From NCBI GenBank assembly GCA_017893485.1, contig JACEHZ010000373.1, forward strand, positions 124,001-188,000: 64,000 bases of DNA, read 5' to 3'. Below are positions 1 to 12,135 of the stretch, piece by piece. Made by a program: the position numbers and the translations under genes. Below the pieces are notes generated by a model, which was not told the origin of the DNA, ran no database searches, and was given only the letters and a program-made list of their open reading frames with translations. The stretch comes from Hemerocallis citrina (Eukaryota; Streptophyta; Magnoliopsida; Asparagales; Asphodelaceae). Every line of letters begins with the position of its first letter. Position 1 is the first letter of the stretch.

Positions 1-3000
1 CCCTGACGTGGCACATAGTTCCACGTGGCACTTACTTCCATATAACTTGTAATCATATAACGGATTCTAAATGTGGCCGCCGTAAATTCTAGAGGTAGCC
101 CCCCGTCAACCCCTGCCGTGGCACTTAGTTCCATATAACTTATAATCATGTAATGGATTATAGAGGCAGCCCCTATTAATTCTAGAGGTGGCCCCGTCAA
201 TCCCTGATGTGTCACTTAGTTCTATGTGACACTTAGTTCCATATAATTTGAAATCATGGGAAACACGAGCTCCCTTCCGAGTACACTAACCTATGTTGTC
301 CACTACTATGGCCTTTTCCTTAACCCCGGCTTGTTATTTATTATATTATTAACCAAACAGGCATGTACGTGTACAAAATAGGACAAGAATAACATGGTAT
401 GAACATGTAACAAGTTCAAGTTTCAAGATAAACACGTACGGGTAAAAGATAACACACAAAAAGATAAAATAACCAAATTTCCAGTTCAGGACAGGAAGAA
501 AGTACTGCACTAAAATAAGGATTTCCGTTGCTACAAAAATACAAATCTGAATCCATCAATAGTTCTAGAAAATAGAATCCCGGCTGAATCCAGCAAACAT
601 ATATAAGTCATATAGTATTTCACAAAAATATAACTCAAAACTGAATTGAAACCGGAAAATATGTTCATCCAGAAATCAGTAGCTTGTATTCAAGAACAGA
701 ATAATAGCATAAAAACTCATTAATTAAATCTACGAAATATCTGGGGTATTCCCATACATGTGTAGCATCAGAATATAAAGTTTCATAATTTTCCAATAAA
801 AATAGAGTATTCAAATAAAATCAGAAAACAGCAAGACACGACAGTTTTGTAAATCTGAAATCACAAACACTGCAGTACGAAAACAGAAATATCTCGCAAA
901 CCATAAATCAAAATCCTAATCCACTAAAAGGGTGATAAAATAGATACAATAGGCTAACTTTCATATTCAGAAACATTTTAGAAACAGCAAGTAGAATCAT
1001 GTCGAAAATCAAGTTCTTTACTGAACAGTAATAAAATTCTGCTTGTAAACTCTTTATTTGCGAGCATGAAAAGGTTTGTAAAAAATCTCAAATAAATCCA
1101 CCAAAAATCAGGATAAACCCCAATCAAGTTCATAAGTACTGAGCAAAATTTCAGATCAAAATAATAATTTTAACATCAAAATAAAAATAGATTACTCTTC
1201 ATAATTCATAGAAAACAAAATCTGTGAATCTTTCGACACCACTGTAGTAAAATAGACAAAAACCACAAACAAAAAATCGAAACTGAGATCCGTCAAAAGG
1301 GTTGGACAATAGACATAATTCTCTACAAATCATGTTCACAAAATATTTTCAAATACTGACCTTAATAGGGTCAAAAATACTGATCAAAACGAGAAAGTCA
1401 GCAAAACTGAAAACATCTCATGTGCACAAAATTCACTAGTTCACATAGAACTCAACCAAAACACAACCAAATATGAAATAGAGTATACTAGGTGTCCAGG
1501 CAACATGATATAGGGTATTTCACAAGTCCACAACAAGACTACCACGAATAACACGAATGAGCACAAGATATCATATGAACAACACGCATGTATACAACAA
1601 TAATTGGTCAACCCTAGGTTATTTCATGTTTTGTATATCGTGGGGCAACTATGGTCAAATCATCACTATAGAGAGAATGTCAACAAGAAAAATTCACATA
1701 CAAAATGTCTCTAGAACCCAACTACACTACAGGCGGTATTTAGTACTTGTATTTACAAAGGAATTTAATACAAGTTACTTGCCTGAGAGCCGACGACTGG
1801 AATGGTACAAAGCAAGAATAACAGGAACGGATTCCTAACAACGAACTCAACGAATGAACACGAACCCACGAACCCAAAATAAGCACAACCTACGAACACA
1901 ATCACAGCAACGACTAAGCACACAAGCACATGAACACCACGGACTCAAAACCCACGCACCGAACACACTCACTCACAAGGGGAAAGCGAGAGCGAGAGAC
2001 CGGTGCACCGCAGGGGAGAAGGAACACAACGAAGAACTCCGAAACATGCCCATGAACAACGAGCAAAGAACACGCAACTACACGAACCAAACGTGAACAC
2101 TCGCACTCCCACACAACCCAACAAAACACAATCGCACCCGCCCACCAAGAGAGCGAGGGAGAGACGGCTGCCACTGTCTCTGCAGGGTGCTTTCGTTGGG
2201 GGTTCGGCAGCGCAAGGGGAACGGCAGGGGCTGGCTAACTGAATCGCCGTGACAAGAGGGGGGCAGCAGCACTATGTGCTGCCGCTGCTCTGGCTAAGTG
2301 ACAGGGTAGAGGACGGGGAGGGCTGGCACGACAACACTGGACGGTGGCCGCACGACGGCGACTGGCACTGTCTGGTGGCATAACAAGGGGGTCGCAACAC
2401 AGGGAGGGGGCACCGAAGGTCGGGAGCTGTCGTCGCGGATGCAGGCAACAGGGCGGTGTGAGGGGAAGGAAAGGGATGGAGAGGAGAGGGTGCACGGGGG
2501 TTGCGAGGGCGGTGCAGGGGAGCGAAGAGCGGGAGTAGGGCGGCGTTGCAGCTGGGTGCAGGCATAACGAGGGAGGTAGAGAAACGGGAGAGAGATGAGC
2601 GGGATAGGGAGGAAGACGAAGCGGCTGATCATGGGGTATATAGGTATGCATAGGTTAAATAGGAGAGTATTTAGGGTTGGAGTAATAGGTGGCTGACACT
2701 GGGTTTCGGGTTTGCATAGATAGGGGATAACAGGTTATAAGGTAGTGTATGATAACGGGTTTGGGTGCACAGGGAAAAAGGGTAATGGGCATTAAATAGG
2801 TTAGTTGGGTTTAAAATCCATAAGGGTTTTTTATAAATTCAAAAAAAACATAATAAAAAATAAAAAAATTGTTTATAATAAAAATGTAATTTGCAATACA
2901 AAAATGGAATTTATTTAAAATACTACAATATAGTTAGTAGATAAAAATGGATTTTTAATAACCAGTCAAAAATATCAATAATAACGATAATATTAATAAC

Positions 3001-3248
3001 AATAATAATAATAAGAAAGTGAAAAAAATAATAATGGTAATAATAATAACAGTGATAGTAGTAATAATAACAAAAATGAAAATCATAGAAAATGTTTACA
3101 AGAAACATTTTTGAGCGAAAACAGATTTTAATAGGAGTTACAATAGTACTATTTAACAAAAATAATTTGAAAGCAGAAAACTAATTTACAAAAATTTTAA
3201 ATACAAAAAATACACGAAAATACATATATACGGGAAACAGGGGTTACA
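1..3248 (-). mobile_element. L1 element, 3' LTR (cut by left window edge)
   Basis: Read on the minus strand this LTR begins TGTAACCCC at 3248 and runs off the left edge. Just outside it lies a purine-rich tract (3249-3262) after GAGGACGAAATTTTG, the arrangement seen before the 3' LTR in many plant Ty3/gypsy elements. Much of 90-1190 and 2735-3248 recurs at 8340-10068, which identifies the LTR pair. From 1 to 245 it holds degenerate units of about 90-110 bp containing TGACGTGGCACTTAGTTCC. From 2100 to 2640 it is GC-rich with a TATA-like string near 2637, probably U3/R. The ORFs of up to 138 codons in that stretch are low-complexity and match no protein I know. The next stretch, 2820-3180, is AT-rich (ATA)n-like sequence. 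Confidence 0.75.
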
Positions 3249-4198
3249 AATCCTACCCACCTTACAACAAAATTTCGTCCTCAAAATTTGCTTAGGCGGT
3301 ACATAGGATAGGGCAAAAGCAAACTTGGGGAAAGGTAACAAAACAAAAAATTAAAGGGAAAGGAACAAAGTAGGGAAAATACCAGAAAAAAATAGAAGTA
3401 GACAACAATGAGGTCAAATGAAATGCAAAAAAAGAAGAAAACGGCATCAAAAGGTGAGAAATATCACAAGATAACAAAGCAAGATAGGGAGTAGGTAGAA
3501 CCAGAATCAAAGAAAGAATGAACAGGAAAGAATTGAATCAAAAAATGAATGGGTGAATGATGGCAAAATGGAATGCAAGAAGAAGTAACTGGTATCAAAA
3601 ATGAAGAAGAAGCAACACAAGACTTGCAAGATAACAAAGTAAAGAGATGAAGAAATAGATAGAGCTGCAATCGAAGAAAGGATGGACAAGGAAGAGATGA
3701 ACCAAGCAAATGAGTCAAAAGATGAAGGCGAGTACAAGGGATGGAAAGAAGCGAACAATGCAGGGAAGGAGAAATAACAAAAGAATCTTGGGACCTGTGG
3801 ATCATGGGCCCACAACGCTTCCGCTGCGCTACTCTGATCGGAGAAGACTTTGCCAATAGCATCCAGCGATCCCAACCGAAGAACCAAGCAGGAAGAAAAG
3901 AATGGATGACACCAAAATCAAGGGATATGGGTAAGAAAAGAATGAATTCATACCCAACAAGAAATCAATCAAAAAGGACGATTAAAAGAAACGAAAGAAC
4001 AAGGAATCAAGGGATTGAATAAGAAGAGATCAAAATGAATGGAAAAGGACTGGTATCCAGATCAATGTTGATTATAATTCATTCATGCATGCATGGTTGG
4101 TGAAATGTTGAGCCAATCCCAGTTCGAGCCAAGCGTATCTAATATGTTAGGCAACTAATATATTAGCCAAACCTGAGCTCTGATACCACTAAAAACAT
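3249..4198 (-). mobile_element. L1 internal region (non-coding, LARD-like)
   Basis: This short internal region of about 950 bp lies between the two L1 LTRs. It has a polypurine tract beside the 3' LTR and a tRNA-iMet-type primer site near the 5' LTR. No gag or pol similarity is visible. The ORFs at 3464-3887 (minus) and 3741-4022 (plus) are low-complexity, with no recognisable motif. The block near 3790-3850 recurs at about 18475-18545 in L2, so the internal sequence is a real family trait and not random DNA. The element is non-autonomous and would need proteins supplied in trans. Confidence 0.65.
4177..4188 (-). other. Primer binding site of L1
   Basis: The minus strand reads TGGTATCAGAGC, the usual plant initiator-tRNA-Met primer site. 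It is separated from the LTR terminus (TGACA on the minus strand, at 4199) by about 10 nt. That gap is unusually long, but the same spacing occurs in L2. Confidence 0.75.
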
Positions 4199-4779
4199 TG
4201 TCACGCCCCGCTTCTCAAAAAGAAAATACGGAATACGGATACGTGACTAAGCCCAGTGAATGATTTTCATTATCTATAAGCTGTCAGAAATCTTTACAAC
4301 ATTTCACAAGAATAATCAGAGTCGGAAGCAAGAAAAGTCAACCAAGCATGCATATATGAATCAAAATACTAATAGAATTACTTGAAACAAAATATATTAA
4401 TCTCAAATAAACCAGATCTAAATAAGTCAATATCCTGGGTAATGTTGCCCAAATACAAATAAATCCAAGTACAATATACAATTGTTCAAGAAAAGAAATA
4501 AGAAATAATATAGCAAAACTCCAGCATCTAGTATCTCATCTCGCCTATTCCATCTGGCAGCTGATCTCCAAAATCTGCAATTTAATAAATTGCAGGAAGA
4601 TGAAAAACAAAACAAAATCTCGTCAATGCAAGTTACGGGCTGCTTGTAGTGCAGGATAAAAGTACATGAAAAAGGGTAAACTAATAACATGAAATAGGCA
4701 TGATAACAAAATATAACAACTAGCATGGCAAGATGAGCAAGTATAAGTAGCATGTATCAAGTTTCAAGTAAAAAAGTAT

Positions 4780-7700
4780 CACTACAAGAAAATAGTTCTA
4801 CACCAGCGTTTCTACTCCGGCGTTTTGGTAGAAACTCCGCTGTAGAGAACAGGTAATCTGGCAGGGGAAAAAATTACAGCTGTACACCGGCGTATGTGAA
4901 AAACGCCGGTGTATGTACATATACACTGGCGTTTTAGAGTGAAAACGCCTGTGAAAGTGAAGGATAAGAGAACAATTCTATCGATCTCATTTTCCTTTAT
5001 TTCCCCTCCCCTTCCCCAAATTTTTCCCGCTCTCTCTCCATCTCCCTCCTCCCCAATCGAAAACCCCCATCCCATCGCCGCCCCCCCTACCTCGCCGTCG
5101 ACCCTTCCCCCATCGCCGCCCCGTCCTCCTTCGTTGCCCCTTCCCCCCATCGTCGCCCCATCCTCTGCCGTTGCCATTTATAGGGTTTTACCTTCTTCTT
5201 CGTCGTAGGGTTAGGGTTTCTTCTCTCGCCATGGGGGAAACCGGTCGAGGCCGGCGAAGAAAGGTAAGATTTTAGTTAAATTAGCTATTAGTTTGAAATT
5301 AGCTATTAGTTTGATTTTGGAGTTGATTTTGGTGGTTTTGTTTATTTGGTGATTAGAGTGAAGGCTGTGAAGTTTCTTTTGAAATGTTAATTTCAGTTTA
5401 GTTGTTTATGGTTAGGCCTTATCAAGCTTTTTCGGGATCGTTGTCTATGGTTAAGCCTTATCATCCATCTTATCTTGATTTTTGGCATTTGTTTTAATTA
5501 GTATGTGGTATTATATGAATAACTTGTTTGTTCAGTATTGCTGAATTTGCAAATCATCTGTTGAATCACAATCCGAATTGCGTAATATAGATCATGGATG
5601 GTGCATTTGTCCTATGGATCAAAATATGACCTTAGAGTAGTAGACTATACGATTTTTCTGTGGATCATATCTCCTTGTCAATGGTGTATGCATGAGCAGC
5701 ATATATCAACTATGCTTTAAAATATAGAGGCATCTTGGTTTAATATTACAGCTGTTCATAATATATTGAAAATTATAGATAACTAATACATATTTTGATT
5801 TTATTTTTTAACCTTACGAGGTATGGTTGAGCTACAATTGTTTTTTCACAATTGTTAGACAAGGACAGCTGCCATTGTTTCTTGATGTTGTTTGCTCCAT
5901 TTCTCTCTTTAAATTGCTAGTAGAAATTGATTTCCCCCTTTTATAGTCTTGCTGACATGCTTGCATTTTAGAAGTAGAGTGCTATTTATATAATGTGAGA
6001 ATGTAGCTGCATCATAGTCGACGAAAATTTAGTAACACTGTCAATAAATGTGGCACTGAGCATAGGACTCCAGATCAATGTGCTAATCTAGAATAGCATA
6101 TACCTTCTTATGCCATTTCACTCCATGAAGGCTATTTCTTACTCTATTATGCATAATCTAGTTGGCGAATAGTTGAAAGAATTTATGAATACATGATGTT
6201 TTTGTTTTATTTTTGTAGAGAGAATATGTGATGTTATATGAAACCAATCTCATATGTTTTTCTAGTGCTAAACTGAGGCTCTAGTAGAATTTCCACAACA
6301 ATGCTTGGTAGATGGTTCCCAAGGAATGAACAAGGAGGGTATTAGATAATCATTTGGACATTGACTGATTAATTTATGAATGTTCAGAAGTCCTATGGTG
6401 AGGAGTTGTCAACATAAACAAAAAATGCAGAAGGCTTTCTGTTTCCCTTGATTTTTTTTTTTTTTGGATACTTACCCTTCATGTTTATTCTCACTGTTTT
6501 GTATTTTACTCATATGCATTTTCATCCTTTTGAAATTTTTCTCATCTTGCCATCCTTTATTGTGAGTTGTAGAGACCACAACTGGTTAAAGGTAATACTC
6601 AACTTTTTTTTTTCCATTTTCAATATATACCCGTAGCCGTTCTTAAGCTATACTGTATTGCCTTTTATTATCCTCAAAGTTTGTGGATTCATTTTGCCAT
6701 CTTCCTTTTCTTTATGATGATGTTTTGTTTTTTCAATATGAAGGATGGGTTCCAAAGTGCTTATTGGACTAGTATGTTGGCAGTTGTGAGAAGTTTTCTG
6801 AGACACCCAACATCCACTTATTACATAATTATACAATTTGGATGTAATTACATTTAACTAATGACCAGTAAAGTACTGCATATTTCTTAACGCTGTTTCC
6901 AGTTAAATTTGCGGAGTTTATTTGCTCTATTTTGAGCCTGAGCCTGCTTTGTAATTCATGCAGAGCTTCGGATTGATTTGAGTGTGCCCCCATAATTGAG
7001 TCATTTATTTATTTCTTCGGATTGATTTGAAGGGGTAGCACTTGAAGCTATTAACTCTTGTGGTGGTATCTAATTTTGTTTCAAAGCTTCTCTTTTCCAC
7101 TTAGTGTCTACCGAGAAATGGAGATGAGATGAGATGTATAATGTATCTGAAGTTGCACACTATGATTTTTTTATATAGGAGTGACTAGTGATGGAAATTT
7201 TTTTATCTAAACTTTATATACAATTATATCATGATGTCTAGATGAGTATCAGTTTCTAAGATAATGTTCATGCTTGTTGCTTGGGTTTGAAAATGACATT
7301 GTTCTTTCTCATTGGTTTTAAGTGATGATGAGATGGATTATGTAACTGAAGTTGCATACTATGATTTACAGAGGAGTGACTAGTGATGAAATAATCTTGT
7401 TTGAACTTATGTTGTGGTTTCAATTGACAGTTATCTCATGAGTATTATAAAAGTATAAGTTTCATCTCAGTTAGTATCTTGACAGTGAAAATAATCTTTT
7501 TCACTCTTTGTAACTCAATATTTTGAACTCCATATTTTGGTTATGAATGTGGTGAGATCACATTATTATGTTTATGAGATTACAATTTGATAATATTATA
7601 CTATTACGCTCCATTCATATATATTATAATGGGTCTCTTTTAGTTTTGCAATTGGTTTTCATTAGTAGAGTGCTGAAGTGTTTTTTTTTTAATTTTTTTT

Positions 7701-7994
7701 TTAAAAAAATATAGCTACACCGGTATTTTTAAAACGCCGGTGTAGGTGATGGCCGAAAACAGTACTTCCAAACGAAACCACACATTCCCCGGTGTTTTTA
7801 CGGCCGCCGGTGTAGTTTTAACCTACACCGGCGGGCGTAAAAAACGCGGGTGAATGTCCCTAACCTACAGTGACGCACAATTCAGCGACACTTGCACCGA
7901 CGAATTATAAAACACCGGTGGTATCTACAGCAGGGTTTATAAACGCCGGTAAATATGCAAAAAAACACCGGTAAAGACTGTTAGTCTTATAGTG
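4780..7994. mobile_element. CACTA-1, non-autonomous CACTA (En/Spm-type) element
   Basis: The ends are CACTACAAGA (left) and TCTTATAGTG (right), flanked by a 3-bp target duplication TAT (4777-4779 and 7995-7997). The CACTA termini and 3-bp TSD are diagnostic of the superfamily. Both subterminal zones (4800-4960 and 7710-7985) are rich in ACACCGGCGTTTTT-like motifs in both orientations, as expected for subterminal transposase-binding repeats. No transposase is present in 3.2 kb, so it is a deletion derivative. A GC-rich leader with a tiny exon-like ORF (5231-5263) sits near the left end. The rest, 5270-7700, is AT-rich and intron-like with no protein similarity that I can see. Confidence 0.9.
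5231..5263 (+). pseudogene. Exon-like start inside CACTA-1
   Basis: An ATG opens 11 codons (MGETGRGRRRK) and is followed directly by a good splice donor, AAG|GTAAGA. Upstream (4980-5230) is a C-rich leader-like stretch, and downstream the sequence becomes T-rich like an intron. I could not identify a following exon. It could be a captured host first exon or the remnant of the element's own gene. No function is assigned. Confidence 0.35.
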
Positions 7995-10068
7995 TATCAA
8001 GTACAGGTAACAAGTATCAAGGATCAAGTATCAAGTATCATGTAAACAAGTAGTAAGTGTCAAGTGAACAAGTACAAGTAACGGGTAGCAAGTATCAAGT
8101 ATCAAGTGAACAAGTATCAGGTATTATGTATCATGTACAAGTAATCAAGTATCAAGTGTCAAGTGATCATGTTCAAGTCTTGTATTATTACTATCTAGGT
8201 AGCACTTCATGCATACATCCTTTTACTACATGGTTACTACATTCAAACAAGTTTGCATTTAGAATTAGTTGTGGATTATATAAGGCCGTGTACTCAGGCA
8301 TCATGTAAATGGGAACCATATCATGTCATGTAATTGGTAATGGATTCTAGAGGTAGCCCCCATAGATTCTAGAGGTGGCCCCCGTCAACCCCTGACGTGG
8401 CACTTAGTTCCATATAACTTGTAATCATGTAACGAATTATAGATGTGGCCCCTGTAAATTCTAGAGGTGGCCCCCGTCAACCATTGATGTGGCACTTAGT
8501 TCTACATGGTACTTAGTTCCATATAACTTGTAATCATGTAATGAATTCTAGAGGTGGCCCCTGTAAATTCTAGAGGTGGCGCCCATCAATCCCTGACGTG
8601 GCACTTAGTTCCATATAACTTGAAATCATGGAAAACATGGGCCCCCTTCCGAGTACACTTACCTATGTTGTCAGCTACTATGGCTTTTCCCTTAACCCCA
8701 GCTTATTATTTATTATATTATTAACCAAATAGGCAAGTACGTGCCCAAAACAGGGCAAGAATAACATGGAATGAACATTTAACAAGTTCAAGTTGCAAGA
8801 TAAACACGTATGGGTAAAAGATAACACACAAAAAGATAAAATAACCAAAATTTCAGTTCAGGACAGCGAGACTGTACTGCACTAAAATAAGGATTTCTGT
8901 TGCTAAAAAATGCAAATCTGAATCCGTCGAAAGTTCTAGAAAATAGACTCCCGGCCAAATCCAACAAACATATATAAGTCATATAGTATTTCACAAAAAG
9001 ATAACTCAAAACTGAATTGAAATCGGAAAACACGTTCAGCCAGAAATCAGAAGCTTAAATTCAAGAACAGAAAAACAGCATAAAACTCATTAATTAAATC
9101 CATGAAAAATATGGGCTATTCCCCTATATGTGTAGCATCAGAATATAAAGTTTCATAATTTTTCAAAAAAAATAGAGTAGTCATATAAAATCAGAAAACA
9201 GTAAGACACGACAGTTATGTAAATCTAAAATCACAAACACTGCAGTACGAAAACAACAATATCTCGCAAACTATAAATCGAAATCCAAATCCGCCAAAAA
9301 GGTGATAAAATAGATACAGTAGGCTAACTTTCATATTTAGAAATATTTTAGAAAAAGCAAGTAGAATCAGGTCGAAAATCAAGTTCCTTACCGAACAGTA
9401 GTAAAATTCTGCATGTAAACTCTTTATTTGCGAGCATGAAAAGGTTTGTAAAACATCTCAAATAAATCCACCAAAATTCTGGGTAAACCCCAATCAAGTA
9501 TAGAAGTACTGACCAAAATTTCAGATCAAAATAATAATTTTAAAAATACCGGGTTATAGGGTAGTGTATGATAACGGGTTTGGGTGCACAGGGAAAAGGG
9601 TAATGGGTATTAAATAGGTTAGTTGGGTTAAAAAAACATTAGGGTTTTTTAAAAATTCAATAAGAAAATAAAATAACAAATAAAAAGATTGTTTATAATA
9701 AAAATCTAATTTGCAATACAAAAATACAATTTATTTAAAATACTACAATACAGTTAGTAGGTAAAATGGTTTTTTAATAACCAGTCAAAAATATCAATAA
9801 TAACAATAATATTAATAACAATAATAATAATAAGAAAATGATAAAAATAATAATGGTAACAATAATAACAGTAATAGTAGTAATAATAACAAAAATGAAA
9901 ATCAAAGAAAATGTTTATAAATAACATTATTGAGTGGAAACAGATTTTAATAGGAGATCCAATAGTACAATTTAACAAAATTAATTTGGAAGTGGAATAC
10001 TAATTTACAAAAATTTTAAATATAGAAAATACACGAAAAATACATATATACGGGAAACAGGGTTTACA

Positions 10069-11847
10069 ATCTTGTCTATTATTTAAACATATCTCATATT
10101 GGAATTGCCTCTTATTGGATTCTTTTTACCCTATTGGATACTACCCAGTTCATCCAAACCCATATTGTCCCTATATAAACACCCTAATTGTACCCTAACC
10201 CTAATTATCAAACCCTAATAGTCTCTTTCTCTCATCCTAGCCGTCACCTACCCCTACCCCGACTCCCGACCCCGATCTTCCCCCTGCCTCTTTGCTGTCG
10301 TCGTTCTTCTCCGACACCGGAAACACCCCCGACCACCCATCTCCCGATCACCCCTCTCCTCCCCTCTCTGCTGCACCCCCGTGCACCCCAACCCACAGCA
10401 GACCCCGAACCCTTATGCACCGGTCCTCGTCGAGCAGCAGATGCGCCGTGCCTTCGCCGTCATCATCTTCTCGGTGGTCGAGCAGCGTCGCCCAGGCCGC
10501 CGCCTTTGCAATTGTTGTTATTATCCGTTTCTGCTGTCGTCGGCTGCTTTCCCTTGTGTGTGCACGTGCTTTTGTATGCATGTGTTTTGGGTTGAATTGG
10601 ATTCCTCGTCTCTTTGTTCATTGTGTTCGCTGTTTGGGATTCGTTCCCGTTATTCTGTTCTCCATCTTCGTCTTCATAATCAGGCAAGTTGCTTTTATGT
10701 GTTTTTTTTTTCATACAAGTTAATACCGTAAGTAATCTAGTATGAAAATATTTGTGCTATCATGATGATCCATATTTATTAGGTTAATCGTTGACATCAT
10801 CTCTTGATCATGACTAGTTGCATTAATTGACACTCATTGCATGAAAACAATTATATTAGTGGACATCTTGACTGTATGTTGTTTGTGAAACACCGTATGA
10901 TTTGAGTAACCCACATATACCATGATTTGTATGACATCTAGATTGGACCGTTTGTAGTTAAGTTGTTTGATAAAATGCCGAAAAGAACTTTTGTTTTGGT
11001 GCTGCCCTATTTTTACAGTAATTTCGACCCTATTAACATCAGTAAAGTAAATAAGTTTTTGAACATAATTTGTAGCCTTTGTTTTCTAGTTTTCAGAACT
11101 TTCGACGGATCTGAATTCCGATTTTTGATGCATGAGTTATTGCCATTTTACTGCAGTCATATCGTATGTTCCAGATTCTGAACTATATGTATTCGGTATA
11201 GAATTTTATTTTAAAACTAATATTAAAAGTAGAATTTGAACTCTATATTTTACTGAGCATGTTTATATACTAGATTTGCCCGTGGGCACGTGCGTATGGC
11301 ACGTCTTCAGAACAATACAAAACACGAAAAGCCCTGTAAACAGTAAAATAACAATTATGTAGCTCAAGTTTGAATAGTATGACAATAATTAGTTGTAAAT
11401 AAAAGTCCATGTTTCTTCAAGTTGTAAAATAATTATAAATGGGGGGTGTAAAATCTAACTTCTTAGAACTTTTAGTGTGGAAAATAATGAAATTTAACTG
11501 TTGAAGATATATTTGCTATTTTCAATATAGCATGTGCAATAAAAAAACATAAAAATTCTGAAAATTTACAAATCTGAAATCTTAAATCTAAATTTCTAAA
11601 TAAATAAAAAAAGAATGAGAGAGAGAGATAGGAAGAGAGAGAAAGAGAGAAATATGAAAAAGTGAAGAAAGAAGAGAGAAATAATAATAAAGTAATGAGT
11701 TTTTTTAGTTTTGGGGGGGAAATTTTGGTTTTGGAGTTTGAAATTTGGGGGGGGGGGGGGGGGGGGAATGTGTTTTGTAAGGTTAGATCTGGGCCTTTGA
11801 TTTTGAGGGGATTGAAGGTAAGCCACTTGATACCTTTTCTTTGTATT

Positions 11848-11927
<80 letters not shown>

Positions 11928-12074
11928 GGATAAATAATTAAATAAATAAATGAGTTGTTTTAGGGGGATTTGAATTTGAGTTTTGGGGGAGAAATGTGTT
12001 TTGTGATGTTAGATCTGGACCTTTGATTTTGAGGGGATTGAAGGTAAGCCACTTGATAGCTTTTCTTTGTATTT

Positions 12075-12135
<61 letters not shown>

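Larger units (their letters stand above)
4199..10068 (-). mobile_element. L1 element, 5' LTR, interrupted by a CACTA element
   Basis: On the minus strand this LTR starts TGTAAACCC at 10068 and ends GGGGCGTGACA at 4199. Removing the CACTA insertion (4780-7994 plus one TSD) leaves about 2.65 kb. It is shorter than the partner LTR because the sequence matching about 1190-2735 is missing: similarity jumps at about 9540. The GC-rich, TATA-bearing block lies in that missing part, so this copy probably lacks its own promoter. From 8000 to 8180 it holds a degenerate ATCAAGT-type short tandem repeat, and from 8330 to 8640 the units of about 100 bp with TGACGTGGCACTTAG. Confidence 0.7.

Noticed and set aside
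2235..2651. Overlapping ORFs of 97-138 codons in a GC-rich block, minus strand
   Set aside because: Pro/Ser/Leu-rich low-complexity readings open in several frames at once. The block is the U3/R part of an LTR and the frames match no protein family.
10193..10222. Interstitial telomere-like ACCCTAACCCTAA
   Set aside because: There are only two to three imperfect units inside an LTR leader, where telo-box motifs are common. It is not a telomeric tract.
10188..10731. Overlapping plus and minus ORFs after a TATA-like box
   Set aside because: This is the C-rich transcribed leader of the P1 LTR. The frames are compositional and not conserved in the matching P2 block.
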